A DNA stretch of 64,000 nucleotides from Vagococcus xieshaowenii (GTDB taxonomy: Bacteria; Bacillota; Bacilli; Lactobacillales; Vagococcaceae). The notes under the pieces are model-generated. The model made no database searches and was not told the DNA's origin. It worked only from the letters and a program-made list of their open reading frames with translations. Below, in pieces: positions 49,214 through 58,420 of this stretch (the stretch's first letter is position 1; each line of letters opens with the position of its first letter). The stretch is from positions 1,076,001 to 1,140,000 of the forward strand of contig NZ_CP038865.1 of NCBI RefSeq assembly GCF_004792515.1, read 5' to 3'. Position numbers and translations under genes: made by a program.

Positions 49214-49753
49214 TTACTCTGTAATTACCTTTTTTACTTTTACATCATGTTCTTCTACAGGAATTGCATCAAATAGCATTTTTTTCCATATACATAAAAC
49301 CGACATGGCTTGACTTTCTTTTAGGAAACGATCATAGAAACCTCCACCGTATCCTAATCGATCACCTTGCCTATTAGCAGTGATACATGGCACAAGAACT
49401 AAATCAACCGATTTGGAATTAACCAACATATTTTCCTCAGTCGGTTCTAGCACACCAAACGAACTACGAACCAAACACGAATCACACATAATTTCACGTA
49501 ATTCCATCTCATCAGGTGCTACAACTTTAGGTACACAAACACGTTTATTATCCGACAAAAAATACTCGATAAATTGCCACGTATTTATTTCCTCTTCCAT
49601 ACCAATATAACAGAAAATCATCTCCGATTTTTGGTACTCTGGCATTGCAATTAGTTTTGTCAACATCGTTTTTTCAGCTGTTTGACGGTAGCTTAACGAT
49701 AGTTCTTTACGCTTTGCTAGCTGTTCCATTCGTAACGTCTTTTTTATCCCCAT
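49214..49753 (-). CDS. 5-formyltetrahydrofolate cyclo-ligase
   Basis: A 179-residue ATP-dependent enzyme that recycles 5-formyl-THF to methenyl-THF. The family motif is GDRLGYGGGFYDRFL, preceded by FCYIGMEEEINTW and VDLVLVPCITAN. The length is normal. It sits 16 bases before the formate channel gene and belongs to the folD operon. Confidence 0.9.
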   Translation of the reverse strand: MGIKKTLRMEQLAKRKELSLSYRQTAEKTMLTKLIAMPEYQKSEMIFCYIGMEEEINTWQFIEYFLSDNKRVCVPKVVAPDEMELREIMCDSCLVRSSFGVLEPTEENMLVNSKSVDLVLVPCITANRQGDRLGYGGGFYDRFLKESQAMSVLCIWKKMLFDAIPVEEHDVKVKKVITE

Positions 49754-49864
49754 TCGAAAACCCCTTACATGTAGTCATTTAAACATTATGAAAAAATACT
49801 AGGTTAAGTGACATTATAATATAATTTATTCACAAACTGTATCATTATTTTCATTTTTATGTAG

Positions 49865-49900
49865 AAAAAGAGGAACAAGTGATAAACACCTGCTCCTCTT
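49865..49900 (-). terminator. terminator after hpf
   Basis: GAGGAGCAGGTG and CACTTGTTCCTC pair with wobbles and are followed by a T run on the minus strand. Confidence 0.8.
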
Positions 49901-49914
49901 TAACATTTTTATCA

Positions 49915-50475
49915 TTAATCAGTTTCAATTAAACCATATTTACCATCTTTACGGATATAAACAATGCTTGTACCATTTGTTTCAGCATCCTCAAAGATGA
50001 AGAAATTGTGACCTAACATATTCATTTGTAAAATAGCTTCTTCGCTATCCATTGGTTTCAATGATAAGCGTTTTGTACGAACAATTTCATTTTCATTTTC
50101 ATCTGTTTCTTCTACGTCTTTTGTATCGATAAAGAACTTAGCTGCTAAGTCTTTTTCAGATACCTCACGTTGTTTACGATGAATTTTAGTTTTAAATTTT
50201 CTGATTTGTCTTTCTAATTTATCAACGACTAAATCAATACTTGCGTATAAATCATGTGATGTTTCTTCGGCTCTCAATACTAAGTATGGCAATGGAATGG
50301 TCACTTCCACTTTTGCATCTTTATCAGCATACACTTTTAAATTCACGTGTGCTGTTGCTTCAATATCTTGGTTTTTATCGAAATATTTTTCTAATTTTGA
50401 AACTCGTTTTTCAACATAATTTCTAATAGCCTCGGTAACCTCAATATTTTCTCCTCTAACGTTAAATTTTAGCAT
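49915..50475 (-). CDS. hpf: long-form ribosome hibernation promoting factor
   Basis: A 186-residue HPF: an N-terminal ribosome-binding domain (VRGENIEVTEAIRNYVEKRVSKLEKYF), a linker at about 100-125, and the C-terminal dimerisation domain (KRLSLKPMDSEEAILQMNMLGHNFF) that defines the long form. It pairs two 70S ribosomes into inactive 100S dimers in stationary phase. It lies downstream of comFC, as in many Lactobacillales. Confidence 0.95.
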   Translation of the reverse strand: MLKFNVRGENIEVTEAIRNYVEKRVSKLEKYFDKNQDIEATAHVNLKVYADKDAKVEVTIPLPYLVLRAEETSHDLYASIDLVVDKLERQIRKFKTKIHRKQREVSEKDLAAKFFIDTKDVEETDENENEIVRTKRLSLKPMDSEEAILQMNMLGHNFFIFEDAETNGTSIVYIRKDGKYGLIETD

Positions 50476-50510
50476 AACACATTGCCCCTTTCATCAAACA
50501 TCTATTAGGA

Positions 50511-50540
50511 GAAAAAGATAATTAAAACGCTATCTTTTTC
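50511..50540. terminator. terminator between comFC and hpf
   Basis: GAAAAAGATA and TATCTTTTTC form a perfect ten-base stem and, being A- and T-rich, could work in both directions. Confidence 0.7.
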
Positions 50541-50594
50541 CTTAACTTTATTATAGCGAATGACGCGTATAATTACAAACAAACTTCCTTATTT

Positions 50595-51284
50595 TTATCG
50601 ACACAAACTAAAAGTTTCTATTGTTTTAGCATATGGAATAATCAAACGAGCCGCTTCGTGGAGCGTCTTACCTGTTGTATAGACATCATCCACCAACAAG
50701 ACCGATCGATTAATAAGTAGTTCTTTACTGTTTTTTTCTAAAAAAAAGGGCATTTCAGCATTTAAACGTTCTTGTTTTGACTTTGACCCTTGAGCCCCTT
50801 GCTGCGTCTGTTTTATGCCTATCAATTCTTGATATCCAATAGAAGCGAACGCTAACATGACTACCACTTGATTAAAACCGCGTCGTTGATAATGCTCAGT
50901 TGAACTAGGAATAGGAATAACGATATCCGGCTTTAATCTCTCAATAGTATAAGCAATTTCTTTAGCAAATAACTGACCTAAAACATAATCACCTTGTCGT
51001 TTAAATCTCTCTAACCACTCTGAAAAAAAATCACTATAGTAATAACAACTATGATGTCGAATATCTCTACCTATTATTTTTTTCCAATACAAACAATCTA
51101 CACACACTTCATCCTCACAAAAAATCTGGCAAATAGAACACCTCTTGGCCAAACCAATCCGCTGTTTATCAACTAAACATTGACAAGTAGCACACAACAA
51201 ACAAGGAGATAGACGAGTGAAACTCATTAATTCATTTAATCTCAGAGTATAACTGATTTTTTGCTCACACATCAGACAATTCAC
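50595..51284 (-). CDS. comFC: ComF-family competence protein ComFC
   Basis: A 229-residue phosphoribosyltransferase-fold protein. N-terminal zinc ligands are in NCLMCEQKI, CLLCATCQCL and RCSICQIFCEDEVCVDC, and the PRPP-loop motif is SVLLVDDVYTTGKTL. It helps import single-stranded DNA during competence. It starts inside the comFA end, with a 20-base overlap. Confidence 0.93.
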   Translation of the reverse strand: MNCLMCEQKISYTLRLNELMSFTRLSPCLLCATCQCLVDKQRIGLAKRCSICQIFCEDEVCVDCLYWKKIIGRDIRHHSCYYYSDFFSEWLERFKRQGDYVLGQLFAKEIAYTIERLKPDIVIPIPSSTEHYQRRGFNQVVVMLAFASIGYQELIGIKQTQQGAQGSKSKQERLNAEMPFFLEKNSKELLINRSVLLVDDVYTTGKTLHEAARLIIPYAKTIETFSLCR

Positions 51285-52605
51285 TATTCATCAACGCTCC
51301 TATTCGGTTCATTAGTTTGATTTGCTTGCGACTCTTCTTCATCGCTAATGATTGACCTTCATGTAAATAATACACATGACCATTAGGAAACTCATTCTTT
51401 CTACCTACCCTTCCCGCAATTTGAACCAATGACGCGGTATTATAGATAGGGTGATGGGCACCAAAAACTATCACATCAATATCGCTAAAAGTCACACCAC
51501 GTTCTAAAATGGTCGTTGTAACCAACAAATCAAAATAATTATCTCTCATTTTTTCTACTTTTTCATGACGTGCATGATCGACCGAAGAGACATTAGCTAT
51601 CCGACTAGTTGGATAATGTTTTTTTAATAGTTTTGATAAATGTTTACCTGTAGCAATGGTAGGGACGAAAATCAATGTTCGTCGTTGATTCGTTAGCTGT
51701 TGATTAATTAACTGTTGAAGTTGTTTTGGAAGAATCGTTTGACCACCTAAATAACTAGGGCAATAAACAAAATCAGGAACCGGCAACGGCCGACCATGAT
51801 AACGCAAAAATAACGTTTCTTTTTTTAGTAGTCCTTGTTTAACGTCATGTAATTGTTTGGCACTTGGAGTTGCTGTTAATAATACTCGTTTGCCAGTTAG
51901 TTTCACTGATTGATCAACTGCATATTCTAGAGAAGGGTTCCCACGAAACGGAAAAGCGTCTACCTCATCTAATACTAAACAATCAAACGCTTGATAATAG
52001 CGGTATAGTTGATGAGTTGTACAAACTATCAACGGAACAAACTTGCTTGGCTTGTCGCTCCCACCATAAATCAAACAGCTTTCACAAGTAAACAGCGGAC
52101 TAATTCGTTTAAACAACTCAATACAAACATCCGTTCTAGGTGCGGCTAGACACACGCTTCCGCCGTGAGATATCACTTCCAAAATCAACGGATATAACAT
52201 CTCTGTTTTCCCTGCACCGGTTACCGCATGAACCAACGTATCGTGTCCTTCTTGATAGTGTTTGACTAGCTGTTTTGCAATTTTGTGTTGATGAATGGTT
52301 AATTCCCCCTCCCAAGTACACGTCACTAATAACTGGTCTCTAGTATCATTAGGCAGATGATATAGCTCTGTGGATTCATCGACTTTGCCCATCTGAATGC
52401 AGTGACTACAATAATACATAATATTGCCTTCCAAAAATTGCTGGTTGCGCCCTCTCTTTAACATATGTCCACATCTAAAGCATCGAACAACACCTTTTAT
52501 CTGCTGTATACCAGGAAAACGAATGATGTCACTAGTTTCAAAAAAACTTAATTGGCTTAATAATTCTGAGGCTAACAATTTTTTTCCTTTTAATTTCTCT
52601 AACAT
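51265..52605 (-). CDS. comFA: ComF operon helicase ComFA
   Basis: A 446-residue DEAD-box-like ATPase that drives DNA uptake in naturally transformable Gram-positive bacteria. N-terminal zinc finger CFRCGHML...YYCSHC is followed by Walker A VTGAGKTEM, motif II VLDEVDAF, motif III LTATPS and motif VI QIAGRVGR. The start at 52605 has GGTGAGAG upstream; an earlier in-frame start would add an atypical hydrophobic stretch. Intact comFA/comFC suggest that the competence machine is retained. Confidence 0.93.
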   Translation of the reverse strand: MLEKLKGKKLLASELLSQLSFFETSDIIRFPGIQQIKGVVRCFRCGHMLKRGRNQQFLEGNIMYYCSHCIQMGKVDESTELYHLPNDTRDQLLVTCTWEGELTIHQHKIAKQLVKHYQEGHDTLVHAVTGAGKTEMLYPLILEVISHGGSVCLAAPRTDVCIELFKRISPLFTCESCLIYGGSDKPSKFVPLIVCTTHQLYRYYQAFDCLVLDEVDAFPFRGNPSLEYAVDQSVKLTGKRVLLTATPSAKQLHDVKQGLLKKETLFLRYHGRPLPVPDFVYCPSYLGGQTILPKQLQQLINQQLTNQRRTLIFVPTIATGKHLSKLLKKHYPTSRIANVSSVDHARHEKVEKMRDNYFDLLVTTTILERGVTFSDIDVIVFGAHHPIYNTASLVQIAGRVGRKNEFPNGHVYYLHEGQSLAMKKSRKQIKLMNRIGALMNSELSDV

Positions 52606-52720
52606 TTCTCTCACCACTATAATATACGAAAACAAAGAGCTTTTTCCGTTTAACAAAATTGAAAACAACTTAATCATCCACTATAATAATAGTATTACCA
52701 ACAACTTGAGGAGGACATTT

Positions 52721-53635
52721 ATGAGAAAAGATTTTTATGTGTCATCATCAAATAAACAGCACGATTTACATGTTATTGCTTGGTTACCAAATTATCCACC
52801 TAAAGGGATTATCCAATTAGTTCATGGCATGGCTGAATATGTTGAACGCTACGAACCTTTTGCAAACTTCCTAATAGAAAATGGTTGGGGCATATTAGGA
52901 CATGATCACCTTGGTCACGGACAATCCGTTAAAAGAAACACTGATTATGGCTTTTTTGATAAACATCATGGAGCAGACGTATTGATTAGTGATACATACC
53001 TTATGACAAAAATTATTAAAGAAAAATTCCCAACTACAAAAATTATCCTTTTAGGACACAGTATGGGGTCTTTAATTGCTAGAAACTATTTAAAACGTTA
53101 TAGCAGTGACGTGGATGCAGCAATTATTATGGGTACTACTTCAGGAAGATTGGACTTAACTTTTGGATTATCACTAGCTAAGCAATTAAATCGTCTAGCA
53201 CCTAAAAAAACAAATATACGATTGAACCAATTAGCATTTGGAAGCTTCCATAAAAATTTTCCCGAAAGTTCTACCTTTAACTGGTTATCTAAAAACCAAG
53301 ATAATGTCCATCAGTATGAGCTTGACAAATTAACTGGTTTCACTTTTACAAACAACGGATTTTATACCTTATTTCAATTAACCAAACAAGCCAATGAAAA
53401 AAACTGGGCAAATGATATTCGTACAAATTTGCCTATTTTAGTTATTAGTGGTGAAAAGGATCCCGTTGGTGATTTTGGGAAAGGCCCTCGAAAAGTCGCC
53501 TTTGATTTAAGAGAAAGCGGTAAACAGAAGCTCACCCTTCATCTCTACCAAGAATTACGACATGAATTGCTAAATGAAGAAGAAAACGAGTTAATTATGC
53601 ATGATTTACTTGGTTGGATAGAAAAACACGCTTGA
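52721..53635 (+). CDS. alpha/beta hydrolase, monoacylglycerol lipase-like
   Basis: A 304-residue serine hydrolase. The oxyanion region is LVHGMAEYVERY, the nucleophile is in GHSMGS, and the acid and His are in SGEKDPVGDFG and YQELRHELLNE. The closest style is lysophospholipase or monoacylglycerol lipase. AGGAGGAC precedes the ATG at 52721 and the short divergent spacer to comFA contains TATAAT-like bases. The stop lies within a long hairpin. Confidence 0.9.
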   Translation: MRKDFYVSSSNKQHDLHVIAWLPNYPPKGIIQLVHGMAEYVERYEPFANFLIENGWGILGHDHLGHGQSVKRNTDYGFFDKHHGADVLISDTYLMTKIIKEKFPTTKIILLGHSMGSLIARNYLKRYSSDVDAAIIMGTTSGRLDLTFGLSLAKQLNRLAPKKTNIRLNQLAFGSFHKNFPESSTFNWLSKNQDNVHQYELDKLTGFTFTNNGFYTLFQLTKQANEKNWANDIRTNLPILVISGEKDPVGDFGKGPRKVAFDLRESGKQKLTLHLYQELRHELLNEEENELIMHDLLGWIEKHA

Positions 53636-53678
53636 TTCTCTATTGACGATTGTCAATTGGAAGCAAGCGTGTTTCTAT
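53616..53678. terminator. long hairpin between convergent genes
   Basis: GATAGAAAAACACGCTTG (53616-53633) and CAAGCGTGTTTCTATC (53663-53678) pair with a two-base bulge; a smaller TTGAC/GTCAA stem lies in the loop. The left arm includes the end of the hydrolase coding region. It serves both converging genes. Confidence 0.65.
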
Positions 53679-54206
53679 CTAAATATGTGACATAATAGTA
53701 ATGTTATTTTTCTTAGCAACAGATAATATTTCTGACGCACGGTCAAAATATTCCGATGCAGGCTCAATATGATCACCAATTTGAAGTTGTTCGATTCCTT
53801 CAATTAAATTCATACAATTACCATCAAAACCTACTGTCTTACACTGACCATCTTTTAACTCTATTACGATGTGGCGATGTCCAGTTAATTCCACTTTGTG
53901 TGGATTTAATAGATCCAATTTTCGTTTAACCATCTTAGATTCATTGTCAATATAATGCACAGAATGTGTCGGACGTGTTTCTCCTGAAACAATAGTCGTC
54001 TGATCAGGTTGTTTATCTCCTGTGAACGGCACAATAATTTTCATCAATGTACGTTCTCTTTCCTCACCATTTAACTTTGTTACATGAAAAATTAAATAAG
54101 GAAATAATTTAATAGTGACTTTCTTCACATCTTCCAACTTAATTAATTCATCCCCACTAAGCTTGATATGTACACCATCAAATACTTCTTGTTCTCTAAC
54201 ATCCAT
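53679..54206 (-). CDS. unknown protein, 175 residues
   Basis: I do not recognise this protein. It is soluble and mixed alpha/beta, with VFDGVHIKLSGDELI near the start, a middle rich in charged residues (RPTHSVHYIDNESKMVKRKLD) and a last part LTGHRHIVIELKDGQCK followed by a helical region that ends KKNNITIMSHI. The ATG at 54206 has AGAGGTG; an earlier GTG is too close to it. It lies between an alpha/beta hydrolase and a divergent YigZ gene. Its function is open. Confidence 0.7.
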   Translation of the reverse strand: MDVREQEVFDGVHIKLSGDELIKLEDVKKVTIKLFPYLIFHVTKLNGEERERTLMKIIVPFTGDKQPDQTTIVSGETRPTHSVHYIDNESKMVKRKLDLLNPHKVELTGHRHIVIELKDGQCKTVGFDGNCMNLIEGIEQLQIGDHIEPASEYFDRASEILSVAKKNNITIMSHI

Positions 54207-54357
54207 CCCTTGCACCTCTTTATGTTTTTATATTCACATGGTATATTACTCCTCTTTTTTATTTATTTCAACACTTTTCACAAAAAAATCACACTTTTTC
54301 ATAGTTGCATTCGCCCAAAAAAACTCTATACTAATAAATGAAAGTGAGGTAAGAACA

Positions 54358-54999
54358 TTGACTAATCACTATATAACCATTAAAGAAGACGGCATACACG
54401 AAATAGATATAAAAAAATCACGATTTATTACGCAACTGGTAAGAATCGAATCAGAAGAGCAGGCACGTGAAATCATCCAGCAGACCAAAAAAGAGCATTG
54501 GAAAGCTAATCATAACTGCAGCGCCTATGTATTAGGAAACAAACAAGAAATCCAACGTAGTAGCGATGACGGTGAACCAAGCGGAACGGCAGGTGTTCCG
54601 ATGCTAGAAGTCCTTAAAAAGCAAGACATCATTAACACATTAACGATTGTGACTAGATATTTTGGTGGAACTAAACTTGGTGCTGGCGGGTTAATAAGAG
54701 CATATAGTAGCGCCGTATCTGAGGCAGTTCTAGCTATTGGTTTAGTAAAAGGTACTTTGCGACAGGAAATTATGCTTACCATTGACTATTCACAACATAG
54801 CACCTTGGAATATTTTTTAACACAGCATCAGTATGCTATTTCAGAGACGACTTTCACTGAAAAAGTCACCGTGCATGTGATGGTTAACGAAACAGAAGTT
54901 ACCACTTTTGAAGAAGCTGTGACAAACTTACTTAACGGACAAATTCAATTAACACTTGGTGACACAAATTATTTTGAAGAACCTATTAATGCCAATTAA
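54358..54999 (+). CDS. YigZ/YvyE-family protein (IMPACT fold)
   Basis: A 213-residue protein with the UPF0029/IMPACT N-terminal domain (KKSRFITQLVRIESEEQA, NCSAYVLGNKQEIQRSSDDGEPSGTAGVPML, TRYFGGTKLGAGGLIRAYSSAV) and a DUF1949-type C-terminal ferredoxin-like domain. In many Firmicutes it is next to comFA. Role is uncertain, possibly in stress-linked translation control. The start is a TTG at 54358 behind GTGAGG. Confidence 0.9.
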   Translation: MTNHYITIKEDGIHEIDIKKSRFITQLVRIESEEQAREIIQQTKKEHWKANHNCSAYVLGNKQEIQRSSDDGEPSGTAGVPMLEVLKKQDIINTLTIVTRYFGGTKLGAGGLIRAYSSAVSEAVLAIGLVKGTLRQEIMLTIDYSQHSTLEYFLTQHQYAISETTFTEKVTVHVMVNETEVTTFEEAVTNLLNGQIQLTLGDTNYFEEPINAN

Positions 55000-55047
55000 A
55001 AAATAGAGAAGAGACGACGATAAAAGTCATCTCTCCTCTATTTTTTT
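54998..55047. terminator. terminator between convergent yigZ-type and gntR-type genes
   Basis: AAAATAGAG with AGAGA, and the complementary TCTC with CTCTATTTT, form a long, slightly bulged stem. A and T runs on both sides suit both strands. Confidence 0.8.
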
Positions 55048-55056
55048 AATATCCAC

Positions 55057-55788
55057 TTATCTACGTTCTAAAACAAACTCGAAGCGATCAGCGACATAAT
55101 ACGAACGTACCATCTCAAACGGGCGTCCATCTTCTAAATAAGTTACCTGAATTAATTTCAACATAGCTTCACCTTTTTTAGTATCTAAAAAATCAGCCGT
55201 GCGCTCTCGTGCTAAAGTAGCCGTAATATTTTGTTCTGAGTAACCAATGCGATAATTCCCTTTAAGTTGCATCGTTTCATAAAAGGATTTAATAATCTCT
55301 GCTTTGCTAAAATCTTTTACCAATTCATATGGAATAGACATAACTTCAAAACAAATGGGTACCTCATTAGCATAGCGAATACGTTCCAATTTCAAAATTT
55401 TATCAGTTGGACGTAATTTTAATTTTTCCATCTCACTAGCACTTGGCTGTGTAACAAAAAACGATACAGCTTTAGCTGAAGGCTCTTTGCCTTGTGAGCG
55501 AACAATTTCTGAAAAACTTGTTGTACCTGTTAATGTTTCTTGTACTTTTTTAGCCGCCACATAAGTTCCGGAACCAATCTTTCTTTCCAAAACTCCTTCG
55601 TCAGCTAATGTTTGAACTGCTTGTCTCAACGTCATGCGACTCACATCAAAGTGAAGGGCTAAATCACGTTCTGAAGGTAATTTATCTCCAATTCGCCATT
55701 TTCCCTCTTCAATTTCTTGTCTCAATTGATTATGAATTTGTAAATATCTTGGTATATTATTGTTGTTTTCAGACACACCAGTCACCAT
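55057..55788 (-). CDS. GntR-family (HutC/UTRA) transcriptional regulator
   Basis: A 243-residue regulator. The N-terminal winged helix (GDKLPSERDLALHFDVSRMTLRQAVQTLADEGVLERKIGSGTYV) and the C-terminal UTRA ligand domain (SFSEIVRSQGKEPSAK through MVRSYYVADRFEFVLERR) place it in the HutC group, which includes the N-acetylglucosamine regulator NagR. The effector cannot be told. It stands alone with a TATAAT-less, AT-rich upstream region. The exact start is uncertain: ATG at 55788 with weak ribosome site or a later GTG. Confidence 0.9.
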   Translation of the reverse strand: MVTGVSENNNNIPRYLQIHNQLRQEIEEGKWRIGDKLPSERDLALHFDVSRMTLRQAVQTLADEGVLERKIGSGTYVAAKKVQETLTGTTSFSEIVRSQGKEPSAKAVSFFVTQPSASEMEKLKLRPTDKILKLERIRYANEVPICFEVMSIPYELVKDFSKAEIIKSFYETMQLKGNYRIGYSEQNITATLARERTADFLDTKKGEAMLKLIQVTYLEDGRPFEMVRSYYVADRFEFVLERR

Positions 55789-55927
55789 TCTTTCTCATTG
55801 GTCTACATTATAAACTATTTAAAGCTCTAATATCTTCACATTCCATTATAACTGGTATATATCTTTCAAACAACTATTTTTAAAAAACCCTCCGATTTAT
55901 CATGTTTACTGATGATTTGATTTTATA

Positions 55928-56317
55928 CTAATTTTCTTTTGATTCAATTATCTTCTCAATCAATTCAACATAACGAACATCTTCCCACATAAAGGCGCGC
56001 TCCTCTATGACAAAGTAATCTGTATAGTATTCACCTTTAAATTGCCCTTCAACAGGCTCTACAAAACGGCCTAATTGATCACGAGCGTTTAAATAAACGG
56101 CTACTCGCTTATTTTTCAAATATGCTTTTATCAATACGTCATCTATCTCATTGGGTGACATTAACGGTTTACTTTTAGTTTTCTTTTGGGAAAATTGATT
56201 ATTTTTTTCAATACTTGTCGTGAGTTCCTCCATTGAAAAAGAAGTCCCCCATTTCAAACCAAAGGGACGATCTTGATAATCATTATAAGGAATAAATTCC
56301 TTTTTAGTTCGCTTCAA
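55928..56317 (-). CDS. YolD-like protein
   Basis: A 129-residue protein of the YolD type, which in Gram-positive bacteria is the companion of a UmuC-like polymerase. It has the early RPFGLKWGTSFSMEELTTSIE and a late domain that reads VYLNARDQLGRFVEPVEGQFKGEYYTDYFVIEERAFMWEDVRYVELIE, which resembles the YolD family's oligonucleotide-binding-like end. The start is a TTG at 56317. The gene follows the polymerase gene by 20 bases and shares its SOS control. Confidence 0.8.
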   Translation of the reverse strand: MKRTKKEFIPYNDYQDRPFGLKWGTSFSMEELTTSIEKNNQFSQKKTKSKPLMSPNEIDDVLIKAYLKNKRVAVYLNARDQLGRFVEPVEGQFKGEYYTDYFVIEERAFMWEDVRYVELIEKIIESKEN

Positions 56318-56337
56318 TTCATCTCATCCTTAACTTT

Positions 56338-57687
56338 CTATTCTAATCCACCCATACCACCTGCATGACCTCCAACTAAACTAGAACGCGCAATAGCCCG
56401 TCCTCCTTCAAGCAAGCTATTGGCATGAATAAGTGCTCGAAAGCCATGTTTTTTTCTAATAGCATCTACTACATCATCCACTTGTACTCGTTTAATTTGG
56501 CTTTCTGGTTCTTCAAATAAATTCAATTGTAACGCATGCGTATAGATTAAGTCACTTGCTTGAATCGCCACCGTTCTTACATGTTCGCAACGATAAAACT
56601 GACGGAATATACCTAACAAATAGCGAGCTAACTCGCCACTTGTATTAGTTGGACGAATCTTTAATTGCTTTCTAAAGCCGGTTTTACCATCATCGCTAAG
56701 ATAGCCTAAAGAAAAACCTATTGTTAAGCAAATCACCTGTGACTTCGCACCCAAACGTCTAAGTCGAGTGCCGACTTGATCTGCCATCTCAGTTATCACG
56801 ATTTCTAACTCTTTAGGATCATGATAATTACGAGGTAATACTTGAGAATTCCCAATAGACTTAGATAAAGGATGGTATACTTGTCCCAAAAAAGTCCGAT
56901 CAATCCCCCAAGCGTGGGCATATAATTGTGTCCCAATCACCCCTAATGCTTCTTTTAACAGATAGTAATCAGCATGTGCCAAGTCATAAAGATTATAAAT
57001 ATTTAACGCTTGTAACCGACGCGTAGTGCGTTTGCCAATCCCCCAAAAATCGGTTAAATCTGAAATCTTCCATATTTTATTAGGGACATCTTGATAACGC
57101 CATTCCGCTTTCATATGCCGATAATATTTAGACTCATTATCTAGAGCCAATTTAGCAAGTAATGGATTGTCTCCAATCCCAACTGCCGTATAAATACCTG
57201 TCTTAATATATACCTCACGCTGAATTAAGCGCGCCATTTCAAAAGCTGAGGAAACATGATACATTTTCATCCCCTCTGTCATATCCAGAAAACTCTCATC
57301 TACTGAATAAACATGATGATTGTTATCATCAGCAAATTGTTTATAGATAGCATTTATTTCTTGATTTTTTTCCATATAAAGACGCATACGAGGAGGGGCG
57401 ATAATTAAGTCATCAGGATATGGGTAGGGTAGGTCTCTTGCTCGTGAAACATTAGAAATACCATAAGCTTTTTTGGCCATAGGAGAACTGGCTAAAATTA
57501 GGCCACTACCACGTTCTTTAGGATTATCACTAGGATAACTCATGACAACAAGCTTGGTTTTTAACGGATTTAGACCACGTTCAACACATTCAACAGACGC
57601 ATAAAAAGACTTACAATCAATACATAAAATATCTCGTGAAGGCTCTTTTTCATAATCAAATATCGGATTCTTTTGACAATCATTCAA
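56338..57687 (-). CDS. Y-family translesion DNA polymerase (UvrX/UmuC-like)
   Basis: A 449-residue polymerase with the catalytic motifs CIDCKSFYASVECVERGL and YSVDESFLDMT, the little-finger region and an HhH-like motif (WGIGKRTTRRLQALNIYNLYDLA). The TTG at 57687 has AAGGAGTGG about eight bases upstream; an earlier ATG would give a Lys-Cys-rich extension that is not typical. It copies past DNA damage with low fidelity. It is preceded by an SOS box and followed by a YolD-like gene, a combination found on plasmids and phages as well as chromosomes. Confidence 0.92.
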   Translation of the reverse strand: MNDCQKNPIFDYEKEPSRDILCIDCKSFYASVECVERGLNPLKTKLVVMSYPSDNPKERGSGLILASSPMAKKAYGISNVSRARDLPYPYPDDLIIAPPRMRLYMEKNQEINAIYKQFADDNNHHVYSVDESFLDMTEGMKMYHVSSAFEMARLIQREVYIKTGIYTAVGIGDNPLLAKLALDNESKYYRHMKAEWRYQDVPNKIWKISDLTDFWGIGKRTTRRLQALNIYNLYDLAHADYYLLKEALGVIGTQLYAHAWGIDRTFLGQVYHPLSKSIGNSQVLPRNYHDPKELEIVITEMADQVGTRLRRLGAKSQVICLTIGFSLGYLSDDGKTGFRKQLKIRPTNTSGELARYLLGIFRQFYRCEHVRTVAIQASDLIYTHALQLNLFEEPESQIKRVQVDDVVDAIRKKHGFRALIHANSLLEGGRAIARSSLVGGHAGGMGGLE

Positions 57688-57737
57688 TATAACCACTCCT
57701 TTTACACGCAAACATTTGTTCTTACACACTTCAATTA

Positions 57738-57749
57738 GAACATACGTTC
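57738..57749. promoter_or_regulatory. LexA/SOS box
   Basis: GAACATACGTTC matches the Gram-positive consensus GAACNNNNGTTC exactly. It lies inside the putative minus-strand promoter (TTGACG upstream, TTCTAA downstream), so LexA would repress the polymerase until DNA damage. Confidence 0.85.
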
Positions 57750-57771
57750 GTATTTTTCGTCAAGTAAAAAC

Positions 57772-57809
57772 AAAAAAAGATATGACCCAAAATTGGTCAT
57801 ATCTTTTTT
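57772..57809 (-). terminator. terminator after the YtxH-type gene
   Basis: AAAAAAAGATATGACC and GGTCATATCTTTTTT form a long stem with a short loop and T runs on both sides; it ends the YtxH/DUF948 transcript and shields the polymerase promoter. Confidence 0.88.
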
Positions 57810-57813
57810 GAAA

Positions 57814-58395
57814 TTATCCTAAGTGATGATTAATATCGTCTTTAACATCTTCAGTTGTTTCTTTAGCTGCTGTGACAACCTCTTCGGCGACATCTTTTGC
57901 TGTATCCACTGTTTCATCTACAGTATCCTTAGCATCAGCTACTAATTCTTCTGTTTCAGATTTATCAAAAGCAGACTTAACTCCATCTTTAACATCCGCT
58001 GCCATATCTTGGGCATGATCTACTGCTTTACCAGACATTTCTTTGACATCCAGAACAATGTCTTGAGCGCCGTCAACTAAATTGTCTAAACGTTCTTCCC
58101 ATTCAGATTTTTCAACTGTTTCTTTCAAATCGTCTGCTAATTCTTCAGAGTTCTTTTTTAATGTTGATAATGTTGAATCTTTAATATCTTGTGCTTTTGA
58201 AAGAGCTTTGTTACCTTTTTCTTTTGCTAGTTGTGTATAGTCTGATGATTTAGCTTTTAAATCATCCATTTGTTCCAACAATTCTTCACGAGTTTCTTTT
58301 CCTGCTTTTGGTGCCATCAATAATGCTGCCGCTGCTGCCGCTGCTCCACCGATAATTGCGCCTAATAAGAAGCCACCATTATTCTTTTTACTCAT
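57814..58395 (-). CDS. YtxH-domain protein
   Basis: A 193-residue protein. The N-terminal YtxH domain (FLLGAIIGGAAAAAAALLMAPKAGKETREEL) is one membrane helix plus a Gly/Ala-rich turn; the rest is a long, charged coiled coil rich in Lys, Asp and Glu. Proteins of this kind are induced by envelope or general stress. Its neighbour is a DUF948 protein 25 bases upstream. Confidence 0.88.
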   Translation of the reverse strand: MSKKNNGGFLLGAIIGGAAAAAAALLMAPKAGKETREELLEQMDDLKAKSSDYTQLAKEKGNKALSKAQDIKDSTLSTLKKNSEELADDLKETVEKSEWEERLDNLVDGAQDIVLDVKEMSGKAVDHAQDMAADVKDGVKSAFDKSETEELVADAKDTVDETVDTAKDVAEEVVTAAKETTEDVKDDINHHLG

Positions 58396-58420
58396 AAAAA
58401 TCCCTCCTATAAATAATAAG

